Shown here piece by piece: positions 34,217-43,475 of a stretch of DNA of 64,000 nt; the stretch's first letter is position 1; every line of letters begins with the position of its first letter. Source of the DNA: Mesorhizobium sp. M4B.F.Ca.ET.203.01.1.1 (lineage in GTDB: Bacteria > Pseudomonadota > Alphaproteobacteria > Rhizobiales > Rhizobiaceae). The notes under the pieces are model-generated. The model was not told where the DNA came from. It ran no database searches and saw nothing but the letters and a program-made list of their open reading frames with translations. Made by a program: the position numbers and the translations under genes. The stretch lies in contig NZ_SRUO01000004.1 in NCBI RefSeq assembly GCF_004791025.1, positions 310,001 through 374,000 of the forward strand, in the 5' to 3' direction.

Positions 34217-34915
34217 TCAGGAAATCCTGACCAGCGGCGTCACCGCCGCGCCGCCGAATTCGGCAAGCACCGTCTCGCCGCCGACGGCCGTCTGGCCGAC
34301 GGCGACGCGCGGCACGGCGTTCAGCGGCAGGAAGACGTCGACGCGCGAGCCGAAGCGGATCAGGCCGAAGCGCTCGCCGATGGCGATCGATCCGCCGGCC
34401 TCGGCCCAGCAGACGATGCGCCGCGCCACCAGGCCGGCGATCTGCACGGCGGCGACGGTGCCGTTGGGGCTATCGATGACCAGCCCGTTGCGCTCGTTCT
34501 CCGAGCTTGCCTTGTCGAGCTCGGCGTTGAGGAATTTTCCGGGCCGGTGCTCGATCCTGGCGATCCGGCCACGCACCGGGGCGCGGTTCACATGGCAGGA
34601 AAAGACGTTCATGAACACCGATATGCGGGTCATCTCGCCGGAGCCGAGACCCAGCTCGCGCGGCGGCACGGCGGGACCGACCGCCGAGATGACGCCATCG
34701 GCCGGGCTCACCACCAGCCGGTCGTCGACCGGGGTGACGCGCTCGGGATCGCGGTAGAAATAGATGCACCAGGCGGTGAGGATCAGCCCGGTCCAGAACA
34801 GGATCGAGGAGAAATAACCCAGAAAAAGCGTGCCCGCGGCAAAAGCGGCAATAAAGGGATAGCCCTCGCGATGGATCGGAACGAGCGTATTCTTGATCGT
34901 ATCGACGATGCTCAT
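34217..34915 (-). CDS. psd: Phosphatidylserine decarboxylase proenzyme
   Basis: Psd converts phosphatidylserine to phosphatidylethanolamine. It is the short PSD-A type, 232 residues. Self-cleavage should occur before Ser190 in [10 protein letters not shown], giving the pyruvoyl group; other marks are FYRDPER near 54, VVSPADGVI near 68 and [16 protein letters not shown]. An N-terminal membrane anchor lies at about residues 22-52. First gene of the psd-pssA pair; the region upstream (34916-35095) is divergent to the SMP-30 gene. Confidence 0.95.
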   Translation of the reverse strand: MSIVDTIKNTLVPIHREGYPFIAAFAAGTLFLGYFSSILFWTGLILTAWCIYFYRDPERVTPVDDRLVVSPADGVISAVGPAVPPRELGLGSGEMTRISVFMNVFSCHVNRAPVRGRIARIEHRPGKFLNAELDKASSENERNGLVIDSPNGTVAAVQIAGLVARRIVCWAEAGGSIAIGERFGLIRFGSRVDVFLPLNAVPRVAVGQTAVGGETVLAEFGGAAVTPLVRIS

Positions 34916-35095
34916 GGGATGGGGGCAGTCCCTGTTTCAGGTCCGGCCTCAATAGCCGAAAGCCCCCCTGCCCGCAACGCAACAATGGGCGAGGCTGGGC
35001 GGGTCACCGGAGACATGCATTTTTTTGCCTATGCTGTCGGAACTCGACCATGCCACTCGTCCTTGGCTAGACAACTCGCCCAGGGAGCCCGCCAA

Positions 35096-35989
35096 ATGCC
35101 ATCGCCGAAATCGTCTGCAATTGATGCCAATCTCATCATCGAGGGTCTCGCCTTCGGCGAGTCGCCGCGCTGGCATGACGGACGGCTGTGGGTCTGCAAC
35201 TGGGGCACGGGCGAGATCGTCGCGGTGGATGCGGACGGCAACAGCGAAATCATGCTCGCAATACCGGCCACCCTGCCCTATTCGATCGACTGGCTGCCGG
35301 ATGGGCGATTGCTCGTCGTCTCCGGCCGGGAAGGCCTTCTGCTGCGGCAGGAGGCTGATGGAACGCTCGCCACCCATGCCGATCTCAGGCCGCTGTCGAA
35401 AAGCCCGTGGAACGAGATCGTCGTCGACGGGCGCGGCAACATCTACATCAATGGCGGCGGGCCGGCACCGGCGCCGGGCGAACATTTCGGGCCGGGGACG
35501 ATCGTGCTGATCCGGCCGGACGGCACGATCCGCCAGGTGGCCGAAAACGTCGCCTTCGCCAACGGCATGGCGGTGACGCCGGACAACAGGACGCTGATCG
35601 TTGCGGAGTCGCACGCCAACCGGCTGACCGCCTTCGACATCGCCGAAGACGGCAGCCTTGCCCGCCGCCGCGTCTGGGCGGACCTCGGCGGCGACTATCC
35701 CGACGGCATATGCATCGATGCCGAGGGCTGCGTCTGGTACGCCGACGTGCCCAACCGACACTGCATCAGGGTGCGCGAAGGCGGCATGAAGCTCGACAGG
35801 GTCGAGGCCGATCGCGGCTGCTTTGCCTGCATGCTGGGCGGGCCTGACGGCAGGACGCTCTATATCGCCGCCGCCGAATGGCGCGGCTTCGAGCACATGA
35901 TCAGCGATGCCCGTACCGGCCAGGTGCTGAGCGTCGAAGCGCCGGCACCTGGCGCGGGTTGGCCTGCCTACTGTTCCGGCAAACGCTGA
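35096..35989 (+). CDS. SMP-30/gluconolactonase-family protein
   Basis: A 297-residue six-bladed beta-propeller of the SMP-30 lactonase family. The metal Glu is in FGESPRW (residue about 21), the expected Asn/Asp ligands in NEIVVDGRGNIYING and ANGMAVTPDNRTL, and the Asp in YPDGICIDAEG. It has CNWGTGEIVAVD and ADVPNRHCIRV. The ATG at 35096 follows AGGGAG. The precise lactone is unknown. Its last 22 bases overlap the end of the convergent minus-strand monooxygenase-like gene. Confidence 0.88.
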   Translation: MPSPKSSAIDANLIIEGLAFGESPRWHDGRLWVCNWGTGEIVAVDADGNSEIMLAIPATLPYSIDWLPDGRLLVVSGREGLLLRQEADGTLATHADLRPLSKSPWNEIVVDGRGNIYINGGGPAPAPGEHFGPGTIVLIRPDGTIRQVAENVAFANGMAVTPDNRTLIVAESHANRLTAFDIAEDGSLARRRVWADLGGDYPDGICIDAEGCVWYADVPNRHCIRVREGGMKLDRVEADRGCFACMLGGPDGRTLYIAAAEWRGFEHMISDARTGQVLSVEAPAPGAGWPAYCSGKR

Positions 35990-36309
35990 TAGTTGGCGAT
36001 ATCGGCCCTGACGCCGAGCCGGGCGATCGTCTCCTGCGGGCTGAACGCGATGCGCTCGTGCGCGGCCTTGACGATCGGCACCACCTTGTCGACCGCTGCC
36101 TGGCTTTCCCATTCGACGATGGTGACGAGGTTGAACTCGCCCGGCCCGGAGAACTGCTCGAGCAGGAAGTCCTGCACGAAGCCGCTCTGCTGGCGCAGCA
36201 GTTCGTGGGTCATCCGGACCTTGCCAATGATCTCCTCGCGAGCCGCCGCCGGAACGACAAACTTGTCGACCCGGAACACGCTGCCATTGCCTTGATTTCT
36301 CTCGCTCAT
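35968..36309 (-). CDS. Antibiotic biosynthesis monooxygenase (ABM)-type protein
   Basis: A 113-residue single ferredoxin-like domain of the ABM kind: FRVDKFVVPAAAREEI, then LLRQQSGFVQDFLLEQ, NLVTIVEWES, and a C-terminal helix. The start at 36309 (MSERNQGNG) is chosen because it gives a full domain; the frame stays open upstream across the repeat but that part is not conserved-looking. Its 3' end overlaps the SMP-30 gene by 22 bases in the opposite direction. Role unknown; such proteins include heme-degrading and quinone-forming enzymes. Confidence 0.7.
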   Translation of the reverse strand: MSERNQGNGSVFRVDKFVVPAAAREEIIGKVRMTHELLRQQSGFVQDFLLEQFSGPGEFNLVTIVEWESQAAVDKVVPIVKAAHERIAFSPQETIARLGVRADIANYQRLPEQ

Positions 36310-36452
36310 TTCAATCTGTCTCCGTTCTGGAAAGGCTCGTTTCGCAGGGGCTCGGAGACGGTTTGCAAGCTCAAGGTAAGTTGAGGTCAAGGGGATTTTT
36401 TGCGCCGACTTCCCCTTCTCGGCTGCAGCGATTTCAACATATCGCCAAGCTG

Positions 36453-36514
36453 GAACACTCCTCATCCGTCGCCTTCGGCGACACCTTCTCCCGCAAGGGG
36501 AGAAGGAAGAGGCG
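36453..36514. repeat. Single palindromic repeat, family A
   Basis: One copy only, CACTCCTCATCCGTCG, a GCC-TTC-GGC hairpin and CACCTTCTCCCGCAAGGGG, ending next to the stop codon of the Atm1-type exporter gene. The facing partner seen in other copies is missing. Confidence 0.75.
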
Positions 36515-38395
36515 CTAACTAACCTCCGACGTCCTTCTCCGCACGATGACACCCAGCTCGTCGCTCTCGCGGGCGACGCGCAGCCTCTCCTCGGCCTCGG
36601 TCGCCTCGCGCTGGCGGTCCCACATCGAGGCGTAGAGGCCATCCTTTCGCAGCAGCGCGGCATGGGTGCCGCGTTCGGCGATCTGGCCGTCCTTGAGCAC
36701 GATGATCTCGTCGGCCGAGATCACCGTCGACAGGCGGTGGGCAATGACGATGGTGGTGCGGCCCTTGCTGACGAGGTCGAGGGCTGCCTGGATCTCCTGC
36801 TCGGTCTGGGTGTCCAGCGCCGAGGTCGCCTCGTCGAGCATCAGGATCGGCGGCGCCTTCAAAATCGTGCGGGCGATCGCCACGCGCTGCTTCTCGCCAC
36901 CGGAGAGCTTCAGCCCGCGCTCGCCGACCATCGAGCGGTAGCCCTCAGGCAGCTTCTGGATGAAGGGGCCGATCTGGGCGAGCTCGGCCGCCTTGCGCAC
37001 TTCCTCCTCGCTGGCGCCGACGCGGCCATAGCGGATGTTGTAGGCGATGGTGTCGTTGAACAGCACGGTGTCCTGCGGCACCATGCCGAGCACCGCGCGC
37101 AGGCTCTCCTGGGTGACGTCCCTGATGTCCTGGCCGTCGATCAGCACCTGCCCGCCCTGCACGTCATAGAAGCGGAACAGCAGCCTGGAGATGGTCGACT
37201 TGCCGGCGCCGGATGGGCCGACGATGGCGACCGTCTTACCGGCCGGCACTTCGAAGGAGACGCCCTTCAGAATCTTGCGGTTCGGATCGTAGGAGAAATG
37301 CACGTCGCGGAACTCGACCTTGCCCGCGCCGACCAGCAAAGGCCTGGCGTCCGGCTTGTCGACGATTTCCTGCGGCACGTCGAGCAGGTCGAACATGTGC
37401 TCGATGTCGGTCAGCCCCTGGCGGATCTCGCGATAGATGAAGCCGATGAAGTTGAGCGGGACGGACAGCTGCATCAGCATGGCGTTGATGAAGACGAAGT
37501 CGCCGACACTCTGCGTGCCGGCCTGCACTTCCAGCGCCGACATGCACATGACGATGACGGTGCCGAGGCCGAAGATGACGCCCTGGCCGAAATTCAGCCA
37601 GCCGAGCGAGGTCCAGGTGCGGGTGGCGGCGATCTCGTAGCGCGCCATCGAGCGGTCGAAACGCTCCGCTTCCATGGCCTCATTGGTGAAATACTTGACC
37701 GTCTCGAAATTGAGCAGCGAGTCGATCGCCTTGGTGTTGGCGTCGGTGTCGCTGTCATTCATGTCGCGACGGATCGAGATGCGCCAGTCACTGGCCTTGA
37801 CCGTGAACCAGACATAGACCCAGACGGTGACAGCGACCACGGCCACATATTTCCAGCCATAGGTGAAGGCGAAGATGCCGGCGGTCAGCGCGAATTCGAG
37901 GATGGTCGGCGCCGTGTTCAGCATGATGAAGCGCACAATCGTCTCGATGCCCTTGGTGCCGCGCTCGATGATGCGCGACAGGCCGCCGGTGCGGCGCTCG
38001 AGATGGAAGCGCAGCGACAGCTGATGCATGTGTACGAAGGTGCGGAAGGCGAGCTGGCGCACCGCATACTGGCCGACACGGGCAAACAGCGCGTCGCGCA
38101 GCTGGTTGAAGCCGAGCTGCACCAGCCTCAGCACGTTGTAGGCGACGACCAGCATAACCGGCGCAAGCAGGAAGGACGGCAGTGGCGGCGGCGTCTTCGC
38201 GGCGCCGGCCAGCGCGTCGGTCGCCCATTTGAAAAAATACGGGCCGGCGACCAGCGTCACCTTGGCGACGACCAGCAGCAGCGTTGCCCAGGTGACGCGC
38301 GCCCTCAGATCGGCGCGGTCCGCCGGCCACATATAGGGCCACAGATTGCGTAAGGTCGCGAGGGTCGATGAATCGGAGACGGTTTTTCCGGCCAT
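36515..38395 (-). CDS. Atm1-type ABC transporter (permease fused to ATPase)
   Basis: A 626-residue half-transporter: six membrane helices (about residues 25-330) then the ATPase with Walker [10 protein letters not shown], the signature LSGGEKQRVAIA and Walker B ILMLDEATSALD. The membrane part has the Atm1-specific RTGGLSRIIERGTKGIE and NDSDTDANTKAIDSLLNFETVKYF segments seen in Novosphingobium NaAtm1, which exports glutathione-linked metals. Preceded after 18 bases by an ArsR repressor, it is likely induced by metal or metalloid; the substrate is inferred, not proven. Fe-S precursor export is an alternative. Confidence 0.9.
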   Translation of the reverse strand: MAGKTVSDSSTLATLRNLWPYMWPADRADLRARVTWATLLLVVAKVTLVAGPYFFKWATDALAGAAKTPPPLPSFLLAPVMLVVAYNVLRLVQLGFNQLRDALFARVGQYAVRQLAFRTFVHMHQLSLRFHLERRTGGLSRIIERGTKGIETIVRFIMLNTAPTILEFALTAGIFAFTYGWKYVAVVAVTVWVYVWFTVKASDWRISIRRDMNDSDTDANTKAIDSLLNFETVKYFTNEAMEAERFDRSMARYEIAATRTWTSLGWLNFGQGVIFGLGTVIVMCMSALEVQAGTQSVGDFVFINAMLMQLSVPLNFIGFIYREIRQGLTDIEHMFDLLDVPQEIVDKPDARPLLVGAGKVEFRDVHFSYDPNRKILKGVSFEVPAGKTVAIVGPSGAGKSTISRLLFRFYDVQGGQVLIDGQDIRDVTQESLRAVLGMVPQDTVLFNDTIAYNIRYGRVGASEEEVRKAAELAQIGPFIQKLPEGYRSMVGERGLKLSGGEKQRVAIARTILKAPPILMLDEATSALDTQTEQEIQAALDLVSKGRTTIVIAHRLSTVISADEIIVLKDGQIAERGTHAALLRKDGLYASMWDRQREATEAEERLRVARESDELGVIVRRRTSEVS

Positions 38396-38413
38396 TCTTT
38401 TTGCCTTCTTGTT

Positions 38414-38761
38414 CTAGCCGACGGAGCAGCAGGATTTGACCAGCGCCGAGAGCGATGCCGAGACATCGGCGAGCGCCGCGTGGTCGACTTCGTAGCGCGA
38501 GCGCTGGCGGTCGGGCTCGAAACGGACCAGTCCGGCCTCGACCAGGATCTTCAGATGTTGCGAGACGGTGGACTGGGCGAGGTCGAGATGGTCGACCACC
38601 TCGCGACAGCAGCAGGAACGGCTTGCGGCGAGATGCCTGAGGATCTCGATGCGCGCCGGATGCGAAAGCGCCGCGAACCGCGCTGCGACGGCGCGGCTGT
38701 CGGGGGCGCAGGCGGGATGAGCGCTGTTCGCAGGAGCGGATTCAACCAGGGATTCTGTCAT
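38414..38761 (-). CDS. ArsR/SmtB family transcriptional repressor
   Basis: A 115-residue metal-sensing winged-helix repressor. The recognition helix is AQSTVSQHLKILVEAGLV (about 62-79). Potential metal ligands are Cys50-Cys51-Cys52 in SRSCCCREV at the start of the DNA-binding region, at the place where ArsR has its CVC motif, and Cys111-Cys112 near the C-terminus (KSCCSVG). Eighteen bases separate it from the exporter gene. Its start codon lies inside a 38-base palindrome, so it is very probably autoregulated together with the exporter. Confidence 0.92.
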   Translation of the reverse strand: MTESLVESAPANSAHPACAPDSRAVAARFAALSHPARIEILRHLAASRSCCCREVVDHLDLAQSTVSQHLKILVEAGLVRFEPDRQRSRYEVDHAALADVSASLSALVKSCCSVG

Positions 38762-38793
38762 CGTTCATCGTCGATAGACGATGAACGATGACA
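38756..38793. promoter_or_regulatory. Perfect 17-base palindromic operator spanning the arsR start codon
   Basis: TGTCATCGTTCATCGTC, spacer GATA, GACGATGAACGATGACA: two perfect 17-base arms. The arsR start codon (38759-38761) is within the left arm, and no ribosome site is visible upstream of it. ArsR-family operators are 12-2-12 type palindromes, so this is a good candidate for autorepression; as RNA it would fold into a stem that hides the start codon. Confidence 0.75.
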
Positions 38794-38863
38794 GGGCAAG
38801 CTAGGCTGGTGGGTAGTAGGGTCATCGCCCCAGCAAGGGGGAGATTGGCCAATCGCCGAACTC

Positions 38864-40417
38864 CTACTCCGTCTTCGTCGGCGCCGTCGTCATCTGGTCG
38901 CCCATCGCCTTCATGTCGGCGGCCTCGCCTTCCTTCGACTTGCCGGGAACCTTGAACACCTGGCCGGGCCAGATGCGATCGGGATCCCTGATCTGGTCCT
39001 GGTTGGCGAGATAGATGGTGGAGTAGCGCACGCCGTGGCCATAGACGCGCCGCGAAATGCGCCACAGCGTGTCTTTGCGGCGGATGATGACGGCGCCGTC
39101 GGCGTGTTCGAGCTTGGGTGCCACCGTCTCCGGCACGTCCGGCGTCGCCGCCGCGACCTTGGCCGGCGCTTCGGCCGCAGGAGCAGCGGGCGCCTCGGCG
39201 GTCGTTGCGGGCGCGGCGGGTTCGGCCGCCGGGGCAGCAGGCGCCTCGGCCGCTGTCGCCGGCGCGGCGGGCTTCGTCTCGGCGGGCTTTGCCTCAGCAG
39301 GCTTGGTTTCGGCGGGCGCCACGGCGGCGACCGACTCGCCAGGCTCGCGCTCGAACGGCACGGCGGCGCGGGCCACCACCTTCACGCCGTCGTCGCCCAG
39401 GCCATCGACATGGATGGTGTAGCTGCCGACCGGAATGTCGCGGGTGGCCTCGATCAGGAAATGACCGTCGGGCGAGGTCTGGGCGTCGCCGAGCAGGATA
39501 TCGTTGGCATAGGCGCGCACCTTGAGGCCGGGATCGGCCGTGCCGGCGACGAAGATTTTGTTGCCGTCGATCTCGACCGCTTCGACGACGATCTTGGGTT
39601 CGGCCGCCGGCGCTGCGGGCGCCGTTGCCGGAGCAGCGGGTGCAGGTGCCGCTTCCACGGCCGCCGGCGTGGCCGGAGCCGGTGTTGCCGGCGCTGGCGT
39701 GGTGGCTGCGGGCGCTTCCGCCGCAGGGGCGGCCGCCTGGTCGCCGGTGGCGGGCGCCGCGGGCTTGGTCTCCGGCGCCGGGACGGTGAGCAGTTCGGAT
39801 GGCTTGCCCGGCTCCTCGACCATCGCCAGCACCTGGCCGGCCGGATTCTGCGGGATCGAAACGACAGCGGTCTGCACCGAAGCGGTCACGACATCGCCGG
39901 CCGTCGAGCGCAGCGTGATGGTGTAATCGCCGGGCTTCAGCGGATCGTCGAGAACGATGGCGAAGGCGCCGTCGGGACCGGCGACGGTCGAGCCAATCAC
40001 GGTCGCGCCGTTGAGGATTTCGACCTTGGAATTGGGCGCCGCGTTGCCGGCGACGACGATCGAACCATTGCTTTCGACGCGCACGACATCGAAGGTCGGC
40101 GCGACCGAACCGGCCGTGGCGGGCGGCGTGGCAGGCGCCGCGGGAGCCTCAGACGCAGGCGCAGCAGGAGCGGATGGCGCGGCCGGAGCCATAGCGTCGG
40201 TGGCCGGCGCCGGCGCGGCCGGAAGGCGGCCCTCGGTGCCAGGATCTGACGGCTTGGTTTCCGCCGGCTTGGTCTCGCCCGGCGCCAGCGCCGCGATCTC
40301 GGCCGGCGGCGTGCGATTGAGATACGGATCGAGCGCGCCCGACACATAGGCGGTTCCCGCCGCGGCGACGACGCCGCCCGCGGTAAACAACAACGCCTTC
40401 AATGGATTAATTGCCAT
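38864..40417 (-). CDS. LysM peptidoglycan-binding domain protein with Ala/Pro-rich linker
   Basis: A 517-residue protein. An N-terminal membrane or signal segment (about residues 6-24) is followed by a long Ala/Pro-rich spacer with repeated AAPA and ETKPAE units. It contains two bacterial Ig-like/adhesion-type modules (NGSIVVAGNAAPNSKVEIL and DGNKIFVAGTADPGLKVRAY) and ends in a single LysM domain (KDTLWRISRRVYGHGVRY ... LANQDQI, about 440-490). It would be an envelope-anchored cell-wall binder. The ATG at 40417 has an AAGGGG site. Divergent from the LOG-family gene. Confidence 0.82.
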   Translation of the reverse strand: MAINPLKALLFTAGGVVAAAGTAYVSGALDPYLNRTPPAEIAALAPGETKPAETKPSDPGTEGRLPAAPAPATDAMAPAAPSAPAAPASEAPAAPATPPATAGSVAPTFDVVRVESNGSIVVAGNAAPNSKVEILNGATVIGSTVAGPDGAFAIVLDDPLKPGDYTITLRSTAGDVVTASVQTAVVSIPQNPAGQVLAMVEEPGKPSELLTVPAPETKPAAPATGDQAAAPAAEAPAATTPAPATPAPATPAAVEAAPAPAAPATAPAAPAAEPKIVVEAVEIDGNKIFVAGTADPGLKVRAYANDILLGDAQTSPDGHFLIEATRDIPVGSYTIHVDGLGDDGVKVVARAAVPFEREPGESVAAVAPAETKPAEAKPAETKPAAPATAAEAPAAPAAEPAAPATTAEAPAAPAAEAPAKVAAATPDVPETVAPKLEHADGAVIIRRKDTLWRISRRVYGHGVRYSTIYLANQDQIRDPDRIWPGQVFKVPGKSKEGEAADMKAMGDQMTTAPTKTE

Positions 40418-40548
40418 TTTTGACTGCCCCTTAGCCACCTAACGCCGGTCTAGCGTGTTTTAGCGAGTCCCACAAGAAAAACGGCCGGCCAAGAAAAAGC
40501 CTGTCCCGGGCTTGACCATGCCTGCCGTCCCTATCACCAATCATCGGC

Positions 40549-41160
40549 ATGAACACGATTCGATCCGTCTGCGTCTATTGCGGTTCGTCTCCGGGCCGCG
40601 ATGCAACCTACGTCAAGGCCGGCCACCTGCTCGGCCGCTCGCTCGCCAAATCCGGCCTCAGGCTGGTCTATGGTGGCGGCACCAAGGGCATCATGGGCGC
40701 CGTCGCCGAGGGCGCGCTCAAGGCCGGCGGCAAGGTGACGGGCATCATTCCCCGCTTCCTCATCAACAGGGAAGCAACCGAGACCGCGCTTGACCGGCTC
40801 GACGAGCTCGTGATCACCGACAACATGCACGAGCGCAAGCACAGGATGTTCGAAAAATCCGACGCCTTTGTGGCGCTGCCGGGCGGCATCGGCACGGTCG
40901 AGGAGATCGTCGAGATCATGACCTGGGGCCAGCTCGGCCATCATCGCAAGCCGATCGTCTTTGCCAACATCAAAGGCTTCTGGGACCCGATGCTGGCGCT
41001 GCTCGACCATATGAGCAGCGAAGGCTTCATCCACACCGCGCACCGGGTGAAGCCGCTGGTGGTCGAGGATCCCGAAGCGATCGTCGCCGCCATCATGGTG
41101 GCCGGCTCGTCCGTCGACGCGCCGACGGAAGGTGTGCAATCGGTGATAGACAAGATGTAA
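40549..41160 (+). CDS. LOG family (TIGR00730) Rossmann-fold protein
   Basis: A 203-residue LOG/YvdD protein; members are cytokinin riboside 5'-monophosphate phosphoribohydrolases or nucleotide hydrolases. The family pair LVYGGGTKGIMG and LPGGIGTVEEIVEIMTW (PGGxGTxxE, near residues 108-116) is intact. In rhizobia this gene often sits divergent to a LysM protein, as here. Whether it makes free cytokinin is not shown. Confidence 0.9.
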   Translation: MNTIRSVCVYCGSSPGRDATYVKAGHLLGRSLAKSGLRLVYGGGTKGIMGAVAEGALKAGGKVTGIIPRFLINREATETALDRLDELVITDNMHERKHRMFEKSDAFVALPGGIGTVEEIVEIMTWGQLGHHRKPIVFANIKGFWDPMLALLDHMSSEGFIHTAHRVKPLVVEDPEAIVAAIMVAGSSVDAPTEGVQSVIDKM

Positions 41161-41198
41161 GGCGGTAGGGGAAAACAGTGCCTACTGCCTAGTTCCTA

Positions 41199-42086
41199 CT
41201 ACCCATTGCCTACTGCCTTCCTCAAATCCCCGATCACCGCCCGCCGATCCTGCCGACGCCAGACGAGGTGGATCGACACGCTGCGCTCGAACCAGGGCAG
41301 ATCGCGGAAGACGATCCCCCGCGGCGCCGCGCTGCGCAGGCTCTCCTGCACCGTCGCCAGGCCGAGGCCGGCGCCGACGAGGCCGAGCGAGGTCAGCGGA
41401 TCGGCCGTTTCATAGGCGATGTCGGGCACGAATCCGGCCTCGATGCAGGCGGCGAGGAACTGGCCGCGGTTGGTGTCGGCCGGCTGGCGCACCACGGTGA
41501 TCCAGGTGCGGCCGTCGAGATGATGCGGGCGAATGTCGAGAACGGCGGCAAGCGCGTCGCCCTCGGGAATCGCCAGCACCAGCGGCTCGCGCCGGACGAG
41601 CATCGAGGCGATTTCGGGATAGTCGGCCGGCGGCGGCGAATAAACCAGGCCGAGATCGAGCGTGCGCTGGCGCAGCCCCTCCAGTTGCGCGGCCGAGCGC
41701 AGGCTCATCAGGCTGAGGTTCAGTTGCGGCCGGTCGCGGCGGAACTGTCTCAGCATGCCGGCGACGATCCCCGCATGCACCGCGCCCTCGACATAGCCGA
41801 TGGCAAGGCGGCCGGCAGTTCCCGCCGCAAGATCCCGGCCGAACGTCTCCAGCCGCTTTGCACCCGCCAGCAGCGCCCTCGCCTCGACAAGGAAAGCCTG
41901 GCCCTCGGCATTGAGATGCACCCGCTGCTTTGCACGCTCGAACAGGGCGACGCCGAGCTGCTCCTCTAGCTGGATGATCTGCCTGCTGAGCGGCGACTGC
42001 GAGATGTGCAGCAATTCGGCGGCGCGGCCGACATTGCCCGTCTCGGCAACCGTCACGAAATAGCGGAGCTGGCGCAGATCGAACAT
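41199..42086 (-). CDS. LysR family transcriptional regulator
   Basis: A 295-residue LysR-type regulator; the helix-turn-helix [29 protein letters not shown] lies near residues 17-45 and the effector domain follows. A CAGGAGCG site precedes the ATG at 42086. It is divergent from the isomerase-like gene at 42204, its likely target. Its C-terminal codons overlap a run of CCTACTGCC-like repeats (41179-41219), so the last residues may be lineage-specific. Confidence 0.9.
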   Translation of the reverse strand: MFDLRQLRYFVTVAETGNVGRAAELLHISQSPLSRQIIQLEEQLGVALFERAKQRVHLNAEGQAFLVEARALLAGAKRLETFGRDLAAGTAGRLAIGYVEGAVHAGIVAGMLRQFRRDRPQLNLSLMSLRSAAQLEGLRQRTLDLGLVYSPPPADYPEIASMLVRREPLVLAIPEGDALAAVLDIRPHHLDGRTWITVVRQPADTNRGQFLAACIEAGFVPDIAYETADPLTSLGLVGAGLGLATVQESLRSAAPRGIVFRDLPWFERSVSIHLVWRRQDRRAVIGDLRKAVGNG

Positions 42087-42133
42087 TTTCGCTCCTGGTG
42101 GCTAGTCCCTCAGGGTCTCAACTTCAGCCTAAT

Positions 42134-42146
42134 CAGTCTTGGACTG
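42134..42146. promoter_or_regulatory. Weak inverted repeat in divergent LysR region
   Basis: CAGTC-TTG-GACTG in the 117-base gap between the LysR gene and the isomerase-like gene, a T-N-A-type dyad of the size expected for a LysR box. Only a short match. Confidence 0.25.
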
Positions 42147-42203
42147 TCTGACCAGCGGCGGCGACAATTCCGCCATCCCAATCAGGATCTTTAGGAGACA
42201 GCC

Positions 42204-42494
42204 ATGCAGTTCTTTGCCCTTCTCACCCGCAACACCCAGAAGTTCAGCGACGCCGATTTCGCGCCGCTGCTGCCCGGCGAGGCCGAGCAGCGGCGAGCGC
42301 TCTATGCAGATGGCGCTGTGCGCCAGGTGTGGAACCGCGGCGACATTCCCGGCAGCGGCATGATGTTCGAGGCGGCCGACGACGCCGAAGTGCGCGGCCA
42401 TCTCGCTACGCTGCCGCTGGTCAAGGCCGGCATGATGGATATCGCCGCGATCGTACCGCTCAACCCTTATCCGGGCTTCGGCCCGAAGCGCTGA
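42204..42494 (+). CDS. Muconolactone isomerase-like/YCII-type small protein
   Basis: A 96-residue protein: MQFFALLTRNTQKF, EAEQRRALYADGAVRQVWNRG, then GMMFEAADDAEVRGHLATLPLVKAGMMDIAAIVPL. This is the ferredoxin-like dimeric fold of muconolactone delta-isomerase and relatives. An AGGAGA site precedes the ATG. No other aromatic-degradation genes are here, so the catalytic role is open; control by the divergent LysR protein is likely. Confidence 0.75.
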   Translation: MQFFALLTRNTQKFSDADFAPLLPGEAEQRRALYADGAVRQVWNRGDIPGSGMMFEAADDAEVRGHLATLPLVKAGMMDIAAIVPLNPYPGFGPKR

Positions 42495-42540
42495 GGCGGC
42501 CGAGAGCTGGAGATGAGTGCCGCCGTGAAATCGGCGGCGC

Positions 42541-43398
42541 TCATGAACCTCCACGACCAAACATGCGACGGAAAATGCTTGCTCGAGGTGCGGTGTATCG
42601 CTCGGGCAAAGGGTTGGTGAGCAGGAACTGCTCGTGCCCCTCGACCGTTTCGGTGCCGCGATAGCTGCATTGCAGCGACCGGGCCAGGGGAACAATCTCC
42701 TTCAGCACCGACCCGAATCCCTCACCATCGATCGGCACATCCTTGACCATGTGCAATTCGCGCGCGAAAGCCTCGACACCGAGGAAGCGATAGCCGCGCT
42801 TTTCGAGTTCGGCGCGGAGCTTTGCCAGGGAAGTCTCCGCACCCCAGAACTCGTAGCGCGTCGGCCGGATGCGGGCGCTCGCGGCGATTTCCAGATTGAG
42901 GTCGCCAATCGCCTCGGCAGGAAGAATAAGCGCCGCCACCGCGCCAAGCGAATGCTGTTCGACGGCGAGCGGAAAGGCCGACGCCTCGGCGGTGGCGCGG
43001 GCTATCCGCTGGAAGCCGACGACATCCTCGGCCGCAAAGTAGAAGTCCCGGCGCCCATCGCCATGCTGCTCCGCGATGTAGCATGCGGGGCAGCTCGCGG
43101 TGATCAGTTCCTCGCACAGTCTTTCGAAAAACGCGTAGTTCCGGCTCGACCCCTTGGGTGTCAGCAGGGCATCACGCGGCGTCAATTCGTTTGCCCGCGG
43201 GGTGAGCTTCAGGAGCAGGACAGGCAGCGAAGCAGCAGCCCGCAGAAGCGCCATGTTCACCCTCACTCGGACGAACAACGCACTGCCGCCGGGGCGGTAG
43301 CGTATCAGGTCGCGATGCGGCTCCGCCTTGCGGATGACCTCTTCCGTTTCATCGTCCGAGACTTGTTCGCCGGTGACATCGAACTGAAGCAAAGTCAT
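42541..43398 (-). CDS. DUF695 plus RraB-like (RNase E regulator) protein
   Basis: A 285-residue protein with two parts. Residues about 10-150 look like DUF695 (RNYAFFERLCEELI, RRDFYFAAEDVVGF), and residues about 180-265 look like RraB, the ribonuclease E inhibitor (LRAELEKRGYRFLGVE ... LKEIVPLARSLQCSYRGTET). The start at 43398 is chosen because it gives MTLLQFDVTGE and leaves 77 bases after the next gene upstream. Involvement in RNA decay is inferred only from the domain name. Confidence 0.6.
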   Translation of the reverse strand: MTLLQFDVTGEQVSDDETEEVIRKAEPHRDLIRYRPGGSALFVRVRVNMALLRAAASLPVLLLKLTPRANELTPRDALLTPKGSSRNYAFFERLCEELITASCPACYIAEQHGDGRRDFYFAAEDVVGFQRIARATAEASAFPLAVEQHSLGAVAALILPAEAIGDLNLEIAASARIRPTRYEFWGAETSLAKLRAELEKRGYRFLGVEAFARELHMVKDVPIDGEGFGSVLKEIVPLARSLQCSYRGTETVEGHEQFLLTNPLPERYTAPRASIFRRMFGRGGS

Positions 43399-43475
43399 CG
43401 CCTGGCCCTCGCCTCCCGGATCGCGTCCGGTAGGAATGGTCCATCTTGCCAGTTCACATCGCCCCAGCCCAGACC

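Noticed and set aside
33290..35095. Plus-strand open frame running through pssA and psd into the SMP-30 gene
   Set aside because: Only the part from 35096 has SMP-30 features; the upstream part is antisense to pssA and psd.
41160..41220. Run of CCTACTGCC-like units as a CRISPR or tandem array
   Set aside because: Only three or four imperfect short units, no spacers, and half lie in the LysR coding region.
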